Shown here in pieces: positions 1 through 8,567 of a stretch of DNA of 40,780 nucleotides. This DNA comes from Acidobacteriaceae bacterium (GTDB taxonomy: Bacteria > Acidobacteriota > Terriglobia > Terriglobales > Acidobacteriaceae). Numbering within the stretch: position 1 is the stretch's first letter; every line of letters begins with the position of its first letter. Made by a program: the position numbers and the translations under genes. Below the pieces are notes generated by a model. That model saw only the letters and a program-made list of their open reading frames with translations. It was not told the origin of the DNA and did no database searches. The stretch is taken from positions 1 through 40,780 of the forward strand of contig JASHNW010000051.1 of NCBI GenBank assembly GCA_030041435.1, written 5' to 3'.

Positions 1-798
1 ACGGGCGCGTTTCTGCGCTTCTTCTTCCCGTCTTTGACGGCGATGGTCGGCTACTGGGCGACGCTCGCGCTCAACATTCCCGATTTCACGCGCTACTCGA
101 AATCGCAGGGCTCGCAGATTCTGGGCCAGGCCGTCGGACTGCCGGTGGCGATGACGCTCTACTCGTTCATCGGCATCGCGGTCACGTCGGCCTCGGCGAT
201 CATCTTCGGCCATCCCATCTGGAGCCCGATCGAGCTGATGGGCCGCTTCCATCAGCCGGTAGTGGCGGCCATCGCCATGGTGGCGCTGCTGGTGGCTACG
301 CTCAACGTGAACGTGGCGGCCAACGTGGTGTCGCCATCGAACGACATTTCGAATCTGAATCCGCAGTGGATTTCGTTCCGCACCGGCGGTCTGATCACCG
401 GGTTTCTGGGTCTGGCCATGATGCCCTGGAAGCTGCTGGGGAGCTTCAGCAACTATATCTTCGGCTGGCTGGTGGGCTATTCCGGACTGCTGGGCCCGGT
501 GGCCGGCATCATGGTCGCGGATTACTTTGCGATTCGCTCGAAGAAGCTTGATGTGGAGTCGCTGTACATGCGCGGCGGCATCTACGAGTACCGCAGCGGC
601 ATCAACCCACGCGCCATGGCGGCGCTGGCGCTGGGCATCGGCTGCGTGCTGGTGGGGCGCTTTGTGCCCGCGGTGCGGTGGCTTTACGACTATGCATGGT
701 TTGTCGGATTCTTTGTCTCGGGCGGCCTCTACGTCGCCCTCATGCGCGGCGCGCCCGCGCCGTCCCCGGTTAACGAACTCGCAGGAGAAGAAGTATGA
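1..798 (+). CDS. NCS1-family nucleobase/hydantoin permease, C-terminal part
   Basis: This is the C-terminal ~265 residues of a cytoplasmic-membrane nucleobase:cation symporter-1 (NCS1) transporter. The reading frame is open from base 1, so the start lies outside the window. The stretch around residues 15-30, reading GYWATLALNIPDFTRY, is the typical NCS1 motif in the middle of the protein. Several hydrophobic helices follow, with the family-typical NVVSPSNDISNLNP segment. NCS1 proteins import uracil, cytosine, allantoin or hydantoins; the substrate cannot be read from this fragment. Its stop overlaps the start of the downstream methylmalonate-semialdehyde dehydrogenase gene (ATGA), so the two are translationally coupled. 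The pairing points to uptake of pyrimidines or hydantoins for reductive degradation, with the other pathway genes probably upstream of the window (inference). Confidence 0.88.
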   Translation, partial: TGAFLRFFFPSLTAMVGYWATLALNIPDFTRYSKSQGSQILGQAVGLPVAMTLYSFIGIAVTSASAIIFGHPIWSPIELMGRFHQPVVAAIAMVALLVATLNVNVAANVVSPSNDISNLNPQWISFRTGGLITGFLGLAMMPWKLLGSFSNYIFGWLVGYSGLLGPVAGIMVADYFAIRSKKLDVESLYMRGGIYEYRSGINPRAMAALALGIGCVLVGRFVPAVRWLYDYAWFVGFFVSGGLYVALMRGAPAPSPVNELAGEEV

Positions 799-2273
799 GC
801 ACACTGATTTCTGAAGCGCGCGTGGGCAAGCCCGTTGCGGTCACTTCGTCGTACATCGCCGGAGAGTGGGTCGCGCCCGGCGGCGAATCGCACGCCATCG
901 TCAACCCCGCCAACGGCGAGACGCTGGCTATTTTGCCCTATGCGGGAGCGGCGGACGTGGACCGCGCGGCGCAGGCGGCGCACGCCGCGTGGCTCAGGTG
1001 GCGCGAGGTTCCGGTGGTCGACCGCGTGCAGCCGCTCTATCGCTTCAAGGCGCTGCTGGAAAAGAATGTGCGCGAGCTGGGCACAATCCTGACCCGCGAG
1101 AACGGCAAGACGCTCGAAGATGCGATGACCGAAGTGAAGCGCGCCGCCCAGATGGTGGAAGTAGCCTGCGGCATGCCATCGCTCATGATGGGCGACTCGC
1201 TCAACGATGTGGCGAAGGGCATCGACTGCCGGACGGTCCGGCAGCCCATCGGCGTCTGCGCCGGCATTACGCCGTTCAATTTTCCGGGGATGGTGCCGCT
1301 GTGGATGTATCCCTTCGCGATTGCCGCCGGGAACACGTTCATCCTCAAGCCTTCGGAGCGCGTGCCCATGACGCCGACGCGCGTTGTGGAACTGTTGCTC
1401 GAAGCAGGGCTGCCGGCGGGTGTGATTCAGCTCGTCCACGGCGGCCGCGAAGTGGTGGAAGCGCTGCTGGCGCATCCGCTCATCCGGGCCATTTCGTTTG
1501 TCGGGTCGTCGCCGGTCGCGAAGATCGTTTACAAGGAAGCCGCGGCGCACGGCAAACGGGTGCAGGCTCTGGGCGGCGCGAAAAATCACCTCGTGGTGAT
1601 GCCTGACGCCGATCTGCCGCAGACCGTGGATGCAATTCTCGGCTCGGCTTTCGGCGCGGCGGGGCAGCGATGCCTGGCGGGAAGCGTGCTGGTTCCGGTG
1701 GGCGAGGTGGCCGAGCCGCTGCTCGAGCTGCTGGTGAAGAAGGCGCAGGCGCTGCGCGTCGGCGACGGCCTCGAATCCGGCGTCGCGGTGGGTCCGCTGG
1801 TGGGGGCCGACCAGAAGAAGCGCGTCCTGGGGTACATCGAGAAGGGGATTGCGGAGGGAGCAGAGCCTATCCTCGATGGCCGCAACATCTCCGCTGGCCC
1901 CGCCGGCGCATTCGTCGGGCCTACCGTTTTAGACCACGTGGAGCGGACGGCGAGTGTCGCCCGAGAAGAGATTTTCGGGCCGGTGCTCTCTGTGGTGCGC
2001 GCCAGGACGCTCGACGACGCCATCGCGGTGGTCAATTCCTCCGAGTTCGGCAACAACACCACCATCTATACGAAGAGTGGCAAGGCGGCGCGCGAATATG
2101 AGAGCCGCGTGGAGGTGGGGATGGTGGGCGTCAACATGACGGTCGCCGCGCCCATGGCATTCTTCCCGTTTGCGGGATGGAAGAACTCCTTCTTCGGCGA
2201 TCTGCACGCCCACGGAAAGGACGCGGTGGCGTTCTATACGGACCAGAAGGTGCTGATGACGCGGTGGTTCTGA
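795..2273 (+). CDS. mmsA: CoA-acylating methylmalonate-semialdehyde dehydrogenase
   Basis: 492 residues, full length for the family. The enzyme oxidises methylmalonate or malonate semialdehyde with NAD and CoA to propionyl-CoA or acetyl-CoA, the last step of thymine/uracil, valine or inositol breakdown. Visible features are the TPFNFPGMVPLW block near residue 160, the cofactor-site segment FVGSSPVAK near 235, and the catalytic Cys293 in AAGQRCLAGS. The general-base Glu of hydrolytic aldehyde dehydrogenases is replaced (QALGGAKNH), which is typical of the CoA-acylating subgroup. The start is chosen because AGGAG (783-787) precedes the ATG and the ATG overlaps the transporter stop. Coupling with an NCS1 permease favours a role in pyrimidine or hydantoin catabolism over valine catabolism; that part is inference. 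Confidence 0.95.
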   Translation: MSTLISEARVGKPVAVTSSYIAGEWVAPGGESHAIVNPANGETLAILPYAGAADVDRAAQAAHAAWLRWREVPVVDRVQPLYRFKALLEKNVRELGTILTRENGKTLEDAMTEVKRAAQMVEVACGMPSLMMGDSLNDVAKGIDCRTVRQPIGVCAGITPFNFPGMVPLWMYPFAIAAGNTFILKPSERVPMTPTRVVELLLEAGLPAGVIQLVHGGREVVEALLAHPLIRAISFVGSSPVAKIVYKEAAAHGKRVQALGGAKNHLVVMPDADLPQTVDAILGSAFGAAGQRCLAGSVLVPVGEVAEPLLELLVKKAQALRVGDGLESGVAVGPLVGADQKKRVLGYIEKGIAEGAEPILDGRNISAGPAGAFVGPTVLDHVERTASVAREEIFGPVLSVVRARTLDDAIAVVNSSEFGNNTTIYTKSGKAAREYESRVEVGMVGVNMTVAAPMAFFPFAGWKNSFFGDLHAHGKDAVAFYTDQKVLMTRWF

Positions 2274-2281
2274 GAAGGGCA

Positions 2282-2316
2282 GGGTATAGGGTATAGGGTT
2301 TAGGGTATAGGGGTTA
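2282..2316. repeat. Solo 7-bp tandem array (GGGTATA type)
   Basis: Five consecutive heptamers in one register: GGGTATA twice, GGGTTTA, GGGTATA, then GGGGTTA. The array begins 8 bases after the mmsA stop and ends directly at the first base of the inverted-repeat element at 2317. The same heptamer family bounds the four-helix-bundle gene at 19507-19986. Here no opposite-facing array and no cargo gene is present, so it may be a remnant of such an element (inference). Confidence 0.8.
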
Positions 2317-2667
2317 GAGGCTGTTATTAACTTTCGCGCGGCCGGCGTTCTGCCCCAGTGCGCCAAAAACTGGCGAACCGGGGACCCCATTGCGAGGGAA
2401 AATCGGGCCAGAACCGGGGCCCCCACGAACGGATCCTGGTTCGTGGGGTGGAGACGAAGCCGAGCCCGAAGGCTGTGGCGGGTCCACTGTCGAGGGCGAG
2501 AATGAAGTATGGCCCGATTTTCCCCGCAACCCGCAGGGCTGGGGCCCATTTTCCCCATTTCGTCGTCGCTCGTCGCCAAGATACACCCGGTATTTGTCGC
2601 TCCTCGCTCCTCGAACTGAGAAAAATGGGCTCCCAGCGCCGGTCGTGGGAAAGTTAATAACAGCCTC
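2317..2667. mobile_element. MITE-like inverted-repeat element, copy 1 (351 bp)
   Basis: The element is bounded by perfect 19-bp terminal inverted repeats, GAGGCTGTTATTAACTTTC at 2317-2335 and its complement at 2649-2667, extended inward by ~14 imperfect bases. A second copy, inverted, lies at 14935-15281. Internal pairing is strong: CCCCACGAAC (2421-2430) with GTTCGTGGGG (2439-2448), nested in AAAATCGGGCC (2399-2409) with GGCCCGATTTT (2511-2521). No transposase or convincing coding frame is present, so movement would need an enzyme supplied elsewhere. The left flank ends in TA; the right flank begins CA. Copy 2 has TA on both sides, consistent with a TA target as used by IS630/Tc1-type transposases (inference). 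Open frames across it look like translated repeat. Confidence 0.8.
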
Positions 2668-2689
2668 CAGGGATCAGTTCGCCGGAGGC

Positions 2690-3913
2690 TTAATCCGCTG
2701 TGGCCAGCTCGTATCTGCGCTCGCCGGCTCCGCGGCGGCTGACCATCCAGGCGAGGCCGAGCGCGCTGGCGGCCATGAGCGCGGCAAAGAGGAAGATGGG
2801 CGCATAGCCCAGCCCGACGACGATGAGCCCGATTACTGGCCCGGTTACGCCCAGCGAGAGGTCGGCGAACGCGGTAAAGACGCCGAGGGCCGAGCCGCGA
2901 TTCTCCGCGGTGACACAATTGACGGCCTCCACACCCAGGGCGGGAAAGACCAGCGAAAAACCGAAGCCAGTGAGCGCCGCGCCGGCGAAGGCCAGCGCCG
3001 GCGTGTGCGCCAGCCACAGGAAGGCCAGCCCGGCGGCTTCCACGAACAGGCAGACGAACGACACCGGGAATCCGCCCCAGCGGTCGATCGAGTGCGAGAA
3101 CAGCAGGCGCGCAAACGCGAAGGCGAGGCCAAAGCTGGTGAGCGCAAAGGCGGCGTTGCTCCAGTGGTTATGCGCGTAAAAGAGCACCATGAACGACGCG
3201 ATGGTGCCGAAGCCGGTGGTGGCCAGCGCCAGGCTCATGCCGTGCGGCGCCACGCGGCCGAGCACCTGGCGAAACGCCAGCGGCTCGCCCTTGACCACGG
3301 GAACCTCGCCCAGCGGCCAGGCGGTGAGCAGGCCGAGAACGGAGGTGGCGACGCTGACCAGGCCGACCCCGTGCAGGCCCCAGGCGCGTTCGATCCAGAC
3401 CCCAACGGGAGCCCCGACCGCCAGTCCGCCATAGGAGCAGATGCCGCTCCAGGAGATGACTTTGGCCATGTGCTCGGGGCCGACGCGGGCGATGCCCCAG
3501 AGGGACGATCCGGTGGCCAGCCAGCTTTCGCCAAAGCCGAGGATCAGGCGGCTGACGAGCATCACGCCAAGGCAGGCCAGGGGCAGGCTGCCCAGAGACC
3601 CGCAGGCGAAGAGGCAAACACCGGAAGCGGCGCAGGCCAGCAGCCCGGAGAGCACGGTCCGCCGGGCCCCGGCCGTATCGGCCATCTTGCCAGCATGGGG
3701 GCGGCTGAGCACGGTGGCGACGTACTGGGCGCTGACGGCCAGGCCGGCCAGCACGGTATTGAAGCCCAGGCGCAGGTGGACCACCCCTGGCAGCACCGCC
3801 ATGGGCATGCCGATAGCGAAGTAGCAGAAGAAGATTTGCAGCGAAGTAGGGAGAATCCGGAGGGTGACGCTGCCCGGCCGGTCGGGTGAGGGAGCTGGGG
3901 CTGAGAGGGGCAT
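2690..3913 (-). CDS. MFS transporter, YhhS-like
   Basis: 407-residue, twelve-helix major facilitator superfamily protein of the cytoplasmic membrane. The wording follows the E. coli YhhS/YfcJ group closely: AVLPGVVH near residue 40, SRPHAGKMAD (the loop 2-3 motif) near 72-80, GFGESWLATGSSLWG near 125, SWSGICSYGG near 155 and FSLVFPALGVEAV near 305. Such proteins are presumed exporters; the natural substrate is not established. The ATG at 3913 is preceded by AGGAG touching the start codon, which is too close for an ideal ribosome site. A TACCAT hexamer (ATGGTA on plus, 3925-3930) lies 11 bases upstream and suggests a very short leader. The gene converges on mmsA, with a repeat element between their 3' ends. 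Confidence 0.88.
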   Translation of the reverse strand: MPLSAPAPSPDRPGSVTLRILPTSLQIFFCYFAIGMPMAVLPGVVHLRLGFNTVLAGLAVSAQYVATVLSRPHAGKMADTAGARRTVLSGLLACAASGVCLFACGSLGSLPLACLGVMLVSRLILGFGESWLATGSSLWGIARVGPEHMAKVISWSGICSYGGLAVGAPVGVWIERAWGLHGVGLVSVATSVLGLLTAWPLGEVPVVKGEPLAFRQVLGRVAPHGMSLALATTGFGTIASFMVLFYAHNHWSNAAFALTSFGLAFAFARLLFSHSIDRWGGFPVSFVCLFVEAAGLAFLWLAHTPALAFAGAALTGFGFSLVFPALGVEAVNCVTAENRGSALGVFTAFADLSLGVTGPVIGLIVVGLGYAPIFLFAALMAASALGLAWMVSRRGAGERRYELATAD

Positions 3914-4234
3914 CTCCTGCTTTTATGGTACACGGGAGCAGCCGGGGAACCCCGGCCGGGGATTGTCCGGGAGCCTGCGGGAACCCGTCGAGAGCCATCC
4001 GGCATGACCCGGAATGGGGACTGGCGCAAAAAAAGCCGGAGAGTACAATATCAGTTACGCGTTCGGCCGCGCGGGGGCCCACACGGGTAGGGGCAAGATT
4101 CCGGTTCGTCTTCTGACTCCGCGAGCCCTCGGATCGCGTCTAACGTTTAAGGATGCGGGCCCGGTCGCCGGGGAGGAGCCTGTTTATCCGGCCCCTCAGT
4201 GAACGCGTTTGAGAAGAGAGAGGTCTTCCCCAAG
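3914..4234 (+). promoter_or_regulatory. Intergenic region upstream of ftsH with possible promoter
   Basis: This gap separates the divergent MFS and ftsH genes. On the plus strand TACAAT at 4044-4049 is a good -10 candidate, but I see no convincing -35 in front of it. It would give a leader of about 180 bases. GGGAGGAG at 4171-4178 lies 20 bases before a GTG at 4199, too far to be a good ribosome site. No other gene, tRNA or riboswitch is apparent here. Confidence 0.35.
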
Positions 4235-6151
<1,917 letters not shown>

Positions 6152-6171
6152 CCCGAGCGAACCGGAACCAC

Positions 6172-6199
6172 AAAAAGGCAGCCTGTGGGCTGCCTTTTT
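6172..6199 (+). terminator. Rho-independent terminator of ftsH
   Basis: A perfect 12-bp stem, AAAAAGGCAGCC (6172-6183) and GGCTGCCTTTTT (6188-6199), with a TGTG loop and a T run. It starts 21 bases after the ftsH stop. The A-rich left arm means it could also act on minus-strand transcription. Confidence 0.93.
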
Positions 6200-6262
6200 G
6201 TCTGGAACCCAGCGGGGAGCGCGGCCCCGTGCTGAACGCTTTGGCACGCCAGGCCGCTCTGG

Positions 6263-6302
6263 TTGACATCATGATGTCTACCATGCAAGCATCATGATGT
6301 GC
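6263..6302 (+). promoter_or_regulatory. Promoter and paired operator of the VapBC-type locus
   Basis: TTGACA at 6263-6268 is a consensus -35 box and overlaps the perfect 14-bp palindrome GACATCATGATGTC (6265-6278). A second palindromic core, CATCATGATG (6290-6299), overlaps the antitoxin start codon, about 23 bp centre to centre from the first. With a 17-18-bp spacer the -10 would fall near 6286-6292 and transcription would begin near the GTG at 6299. That predicts a leaderless message and tight autorepression by the ribbon-helix-helix antitoxin (inference). Confidence 0.7.
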
Positions 6303-6541
6303 GAACCACACTCACCCTCGACGACGACGTGGCCGCGCTGCTGAAAAAGGAGGCGGGCAAGTCAGGCCTGTCGTTCAAGGCAGCTGTGAACCGGTACCTG
6401 AGGCTGGGCTTGCGGCAATCCAAAGCCTCCACACCCGCGAACTTTGTGATTGAGCCATTCAGCCTGCGCGTGCCGCCGGACTTGCGCATTGATTGCATTG
6501 GGGAGCTTCTGGAACAACTGGAAGGCCCGGAACACCTGTGA
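6299..6541 (+). CDS. Ribbon-helix-helix antitoxin, VapB-like
   Basis: 80 residues from a GTG start. The N-terminal MRTTLTLDDDVAALLKKEA segment followed by SFKAAVNRYLRLGL is a ribbon-helix-helix DNA-binding fold: a beta strand, then two helices. The C-terminal half, with FVIEPFSLRVPPD, would wrap the toxin. It should neutralise the PIN toxin encoded next and repress the operon through the two palindromes just upstream. There is no Shine-Dalgarno before the GTG, and the start codon lies inside the second palindrome, in keeping with a leaderless transcript. The stop TGA overlaps the toxin start (GTGA), so the two are translationally coupled. Confidence 0.85.
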   Translation: MRTTLTLDDDVAALLKKEAGKSGLSFKAAVNRYLRLGLRQSKASTPANFVIEPFSLRVPPDLRIDCIGELLEQLEGPEHL

Positions 6542-6969
6542 TTGTCATCGACGCGAACTTGCTGCTCTATGCCTATGTTCGCGAGTTGCCATTCCACGCG
6601 GAGGCACGCAGATGGCTGCAAGAGGCGTTTTCCGAGGAACCGCTGATTGGAATTCCGTGGCAATCCATCGGCGCCTTCCTGCGCGTAGCCACGAACCCCA
6701 GGCTTTCAATGGGAGACTTACCCACCGATCGTGCGCTGGCCATTGTTGACAGTTGGCTTGCTCTGCCGAATGTCCGTGCTCTGGCGCCGGGGGACAACCA
6801 TTGGCCACTTCTGCGCCGCGCGCTCACACAGAGTCAGGTCCGCGGTCCGCGCATCACCGATGTTCAGCTGGCCGCCATCACGATGGAGTACGGCGGCACC
6901 CTGCATACGACGGATCGCGATTTTGCGCGCTTCCCCGGCCTGCGCTGGACGAATCCCCTGACGGCCTGA
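6538..6969 (+). CDS. PIN-domain ribonuclease toxin, VapC-like
   Basis: 143 residues from GTG 6538, which overlaps the antitoxin stop. The PIN fold is shown by Asp5 in MIVIDANLLLYA, a central Glu region (PWQSIGAFLRVATNP), Asp in RITDVQLAAITME and the final TTDRDFARFPGL. These acidic residues bind Mg or Mn for RNA cleavage. The wording matches the VapC subgroup whose members carry a VATNPR segment (TA system VapC family). When free of antitoxin, such proteins cut specific tRNAs or rRNA; the target here is unknown. The cassette sits between the ftsH terminator and lptE, with no other cargo. Confidence 0.9.
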   Translation: MIVIDANLLLYAYVRELPFHAEARRWLQEAFSEEPLIGIPWQSIGAFLRVATNPRLSMGDLPTDRALAIVDSWLALPNVRALAPGDNHWPLLRRALTQSQVRGPRITDVQLAAITMEYGGTLHTTDRDFARFPGLRWTNPLTA

Positions 6970-6983
6970 CGTTCTGCGAAAAT

Positions 6984-7517
6984 ATGGGCAGCATGTCTTT
7001 GCGCTGGTCTGCCTTTCTGCTGGCATCGCTGCTGCTCGTGGGTGGCTGCGCCGGCTACCACACGGTCGATTCCGCCGTGCATCTGCCGGGCGATGTGCAG
7101 ACGCTGGCCATTCCGGCGTTCAAAAACAACACGCAGTCTTACCAGACGCAGGCGGTCTTCACGCAGGCGGTGATTCGCGAGTTCACCAGCCGCACCAGCT
7201 ACCGCATCGTCTCCGGCGAGGACCCGGATGCAGACGCGACGCTGCGCGGAACCATCACCAGCTTCCAGATCATCCCGCTCACTTACGACAACACCACCGG
7301 GCAGACGTCGAGCTATCTGGTGACGATCGTGACGAAGCTGACGCTGGTCGACCGGCAGGGCAAAACGATCTGGCAGAATCCGTCCTACACGTTCCGCCAG
7401 CAGTACGAGCAGACGCAGGATCTGGCCAGCTTCATCCAGGAGGATTCAGCGGCGACGCGGCGCCTGGCGCGGGAGTTCGCGAGCGCCGCAGTAGCCGATA
7501 TTGTGGAATCGTTCTGA
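6984..7517 (+). CDS. lptE: LPS-assembly lipoprotein LptE-like
   Basis: 177 residues from ATG 6984; a second in-frame ATG at 6993 is equally possible. A lipoprotein signal peptide is clear: a hydrophobic run, then LVGGC with the lipidated Cys22, followed by AGYHT, like the C-G-Y-H start of mature LptE. The segment TLAIPAFKNNTQSYQTQAVFTQAVIREFTSRTSYRIV and the later TLRGTITSFQIIP strand match the LptE family (PF04390). LptE plugs the LptD barrel that delivers LPS to the outer leaflet. The rest of the lpt set is not in this window. Transcription may continue from the VapBC cassette 14 bases upstream, or start from its own short-leader promoter (GAAAAT just before the start). Confidence 0.8.
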   Translation: MGSMSLRWSAFLLASLLLVGGCAGYHTVDSAVHLPGDVQTLAIPAFKNNTQSYQTQAVFTQAVIREFTSRTSYRIVSGEDPDADATLRGTITSFQIIPLTYDNTTGQTSSYLVTIVTKLTLVDRQGKTIWQNPSYTFRQQYEQTQDLASFIQEDSAATRRLAREFASAAVADIVESF

Positions 7518-7539
7518 GGGCTGGTAGTCGCGGGCCGGC

Positions 7540-7791
7540 TCAGCGGCTGCGCGACGAAGATTTCTTTGCCCCGCTCTTCTTCGCGGCAGACTTTTTCTTT
7601 GGGACCCTGGCGCCGGCTTTGCGCGCCTCGGAAAGACCGATGGCGATGGCCTGTTTGCGGCTGGTGACTTTCTTTCCGCTGCGTCCGCTCTTTAGTTTGC
7701 CCTGCTTCATCTCGCGCATTTCTTCGCGCACTTTTTGCTGCGCCTTCGGGCTGTACTTTCTGCCTCTCGATGAACTTTTCTTCGCTGCCAT
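7540..7791 (-). CDS. Small basic DUF6496-type protein
   Basis: 83 residues, very rich in Lys, Arg and Ser. The central KVTSRKQAIAIGLSEARKAGARVP segment is the hallmark of the DUF6496 family of small, widely spread, histone-like bacterial proteins of unknown function. The tail is a run of Lys/Ser/Ala repeats (KKKSAAKKSGAKKSSSRSR), suited to nucleic-acid binding (inference). The ATG at 7791 is preferred because GGGAG lies about 9 bases before it; a TTG two codons earlier is also open. It converges on lptE. Confidence 0.8.
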   Translation of the reverse strand: MAAKKSSSRGRKYSPKAQQKVREEMREMKQGKLKSGRSGKKVTSRKQAIAIGLSEARKAGARVPKKKSAAKKSGAKKSSSRSR

Positions 7792-7929
7792 CGGCAATTC
7801 TCCCTTCTTCCTGAATGGGAAGCGGCGCGGGATGAGGAGGTTGCGTGGGGAGGTTAACGTCGCTGCACGCGAAACGACGGAGGGCGGCCCAGGATTACTT
7901 CCGGTGCAAAATCGCCTGAAAAATCCATG

Positions 7930-7966
7930 TAATAACGCTTTACAATATGAACGGATCGCGTTATTA
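7930..7966 (+). promoter_or_regulatory. higBA promoter/operator
   Basis: A perfect 9-bp inverted repeat, TAATAACGC (7930-7938) and GCGTTATTA (7958-7966), surrounds a good -10 box TACAAT (7941-7946). Repression by HigA bound to both arms would cover the promoter. The expected transcript start near 7953 gives a leader of about 20 bases to the TTG start of higB. The tract is markedly AT-rich compared with its surroundings. Confidence 0.72.
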
Positions 7967-7973
7967 ATGACAA

Positions 7974-8255
7974 TTGATCGTCGACTTCAGAGATCGCGAG
8001 ACAGAAGTCCTGTGGGAGACGGGAAGAAGCCGCAGGTTCCCGGCCTCAATCTGGAGTAAGGCTGGCATGAAGCTGGCCATTCTGGACGCCGCCGTGGAAC
8101 TGTCGGAACTGCTTGTTCCCCCGGGGAACAGGCTGGAAAAACTCAAAGGGCGCCGCGCGGGACAACACTCGATCCGCGTCAATGACCAGTTCAGGATCTG
8201 CTTCGTGTGGAAGGCTGGTAACGCGCATGATGTTGAGATCGTGGATTATCACTGA
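7974..8255 (+). CDS. higB: HigB-type mRNA interferase toxin
   Basis: 93 residues from a TTG start; no in-frame ATG or GTG gives the full domain, while the family normally begins at exactly this residue (IVDFRDRETE). The RelE/ParE-like fold is recognised from RRFPASIWSKAGMKLAILDAA, VPPGNRLEKLKGRRAGQHSIRVNDQFRICFVW and the closing VEIVDYH. The conserved basic and aromatic residues of the C-terminal half are present. HigB binds the ribosome A site and cuts mRNA during translation. Toxin-before-antitoxin order is normal for Hig systems. The weak TTG start may keep toxin level low (inference). Confidence 0.92.
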   Translation: MIVDFRDRETEVLWETGRSRRFPASIWSKAGMKLAILDAAVELSELLVPPGNRLEKLKGRRAGQHSIRVNDQFRICFVWKAGNAHDVEIVDYH

Positions 8256-8264
8256 GGAATCGCT

Positions 8265-8567
8265 ATGAAGACCTTCGCTTTTCATCCCGGAGAGATTCTC
8301 GAAACCGAGTTCATGAAGCCGCTGGGCCTTTCGGCATGGAGGCTGGCGCGGGAACTGAACGTTCCCCCTCCGCGCATCAACGATATCGTGCGCGGCAAGC
8401 GCGGGATCTCCGCGAACACGGCATTGCGCCTCAGCAGGTATTTCGAAATGTCTGCGCAGTTCTGGCTCAATCTGCAGAACCGCTACGATCTCGCGGAAGC
8501 CGCGAAGGACAAGTCGATCCGAAAAGTACGGACCCGAGAGGCGCGGGCAAGAGAAGAAGCAGCCTAA
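8265..8567 (+). CDS. higA: HigA-type helix-turn-helix antitoxin
   Basis: 100 residues. FHPGEILETEFMKPLGLSAWRLARELNVPPPRINDIVRGKRGISANTALRLSRYF is the standard XRE-type helix-turn-helix of HigA (VapI group), followed by AQFWLNLQNRYDLAEA. GAGGA (8254-8258) overlaps the higB stop and sits 6 bases before the ATG. It should bind HigB and repress from the 7930-7966 inverted repeat. The stop TAA overlaps the purF stop on the other strand (shared CTAA at 8564-8567), so the cassette runs right up to the end of purF. Confidence 0.93.
   Translation: MKTFAFHPGEILETEFMKPLGLSAWRLARELNVPPPRINDIVRGKRGISANTALRLSRYFEMSAQFWLNLQNRYDLAEAAKDKSIRKVRTREARAREEAA

Noticed and set aside
2390-3889. A 499-residue plus-strand frame starting in the inverted-repeat element and running through the MFS gene
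   Set aside because: The MFS protein on the other strand is unmistakable, and the first part is translated repeat.
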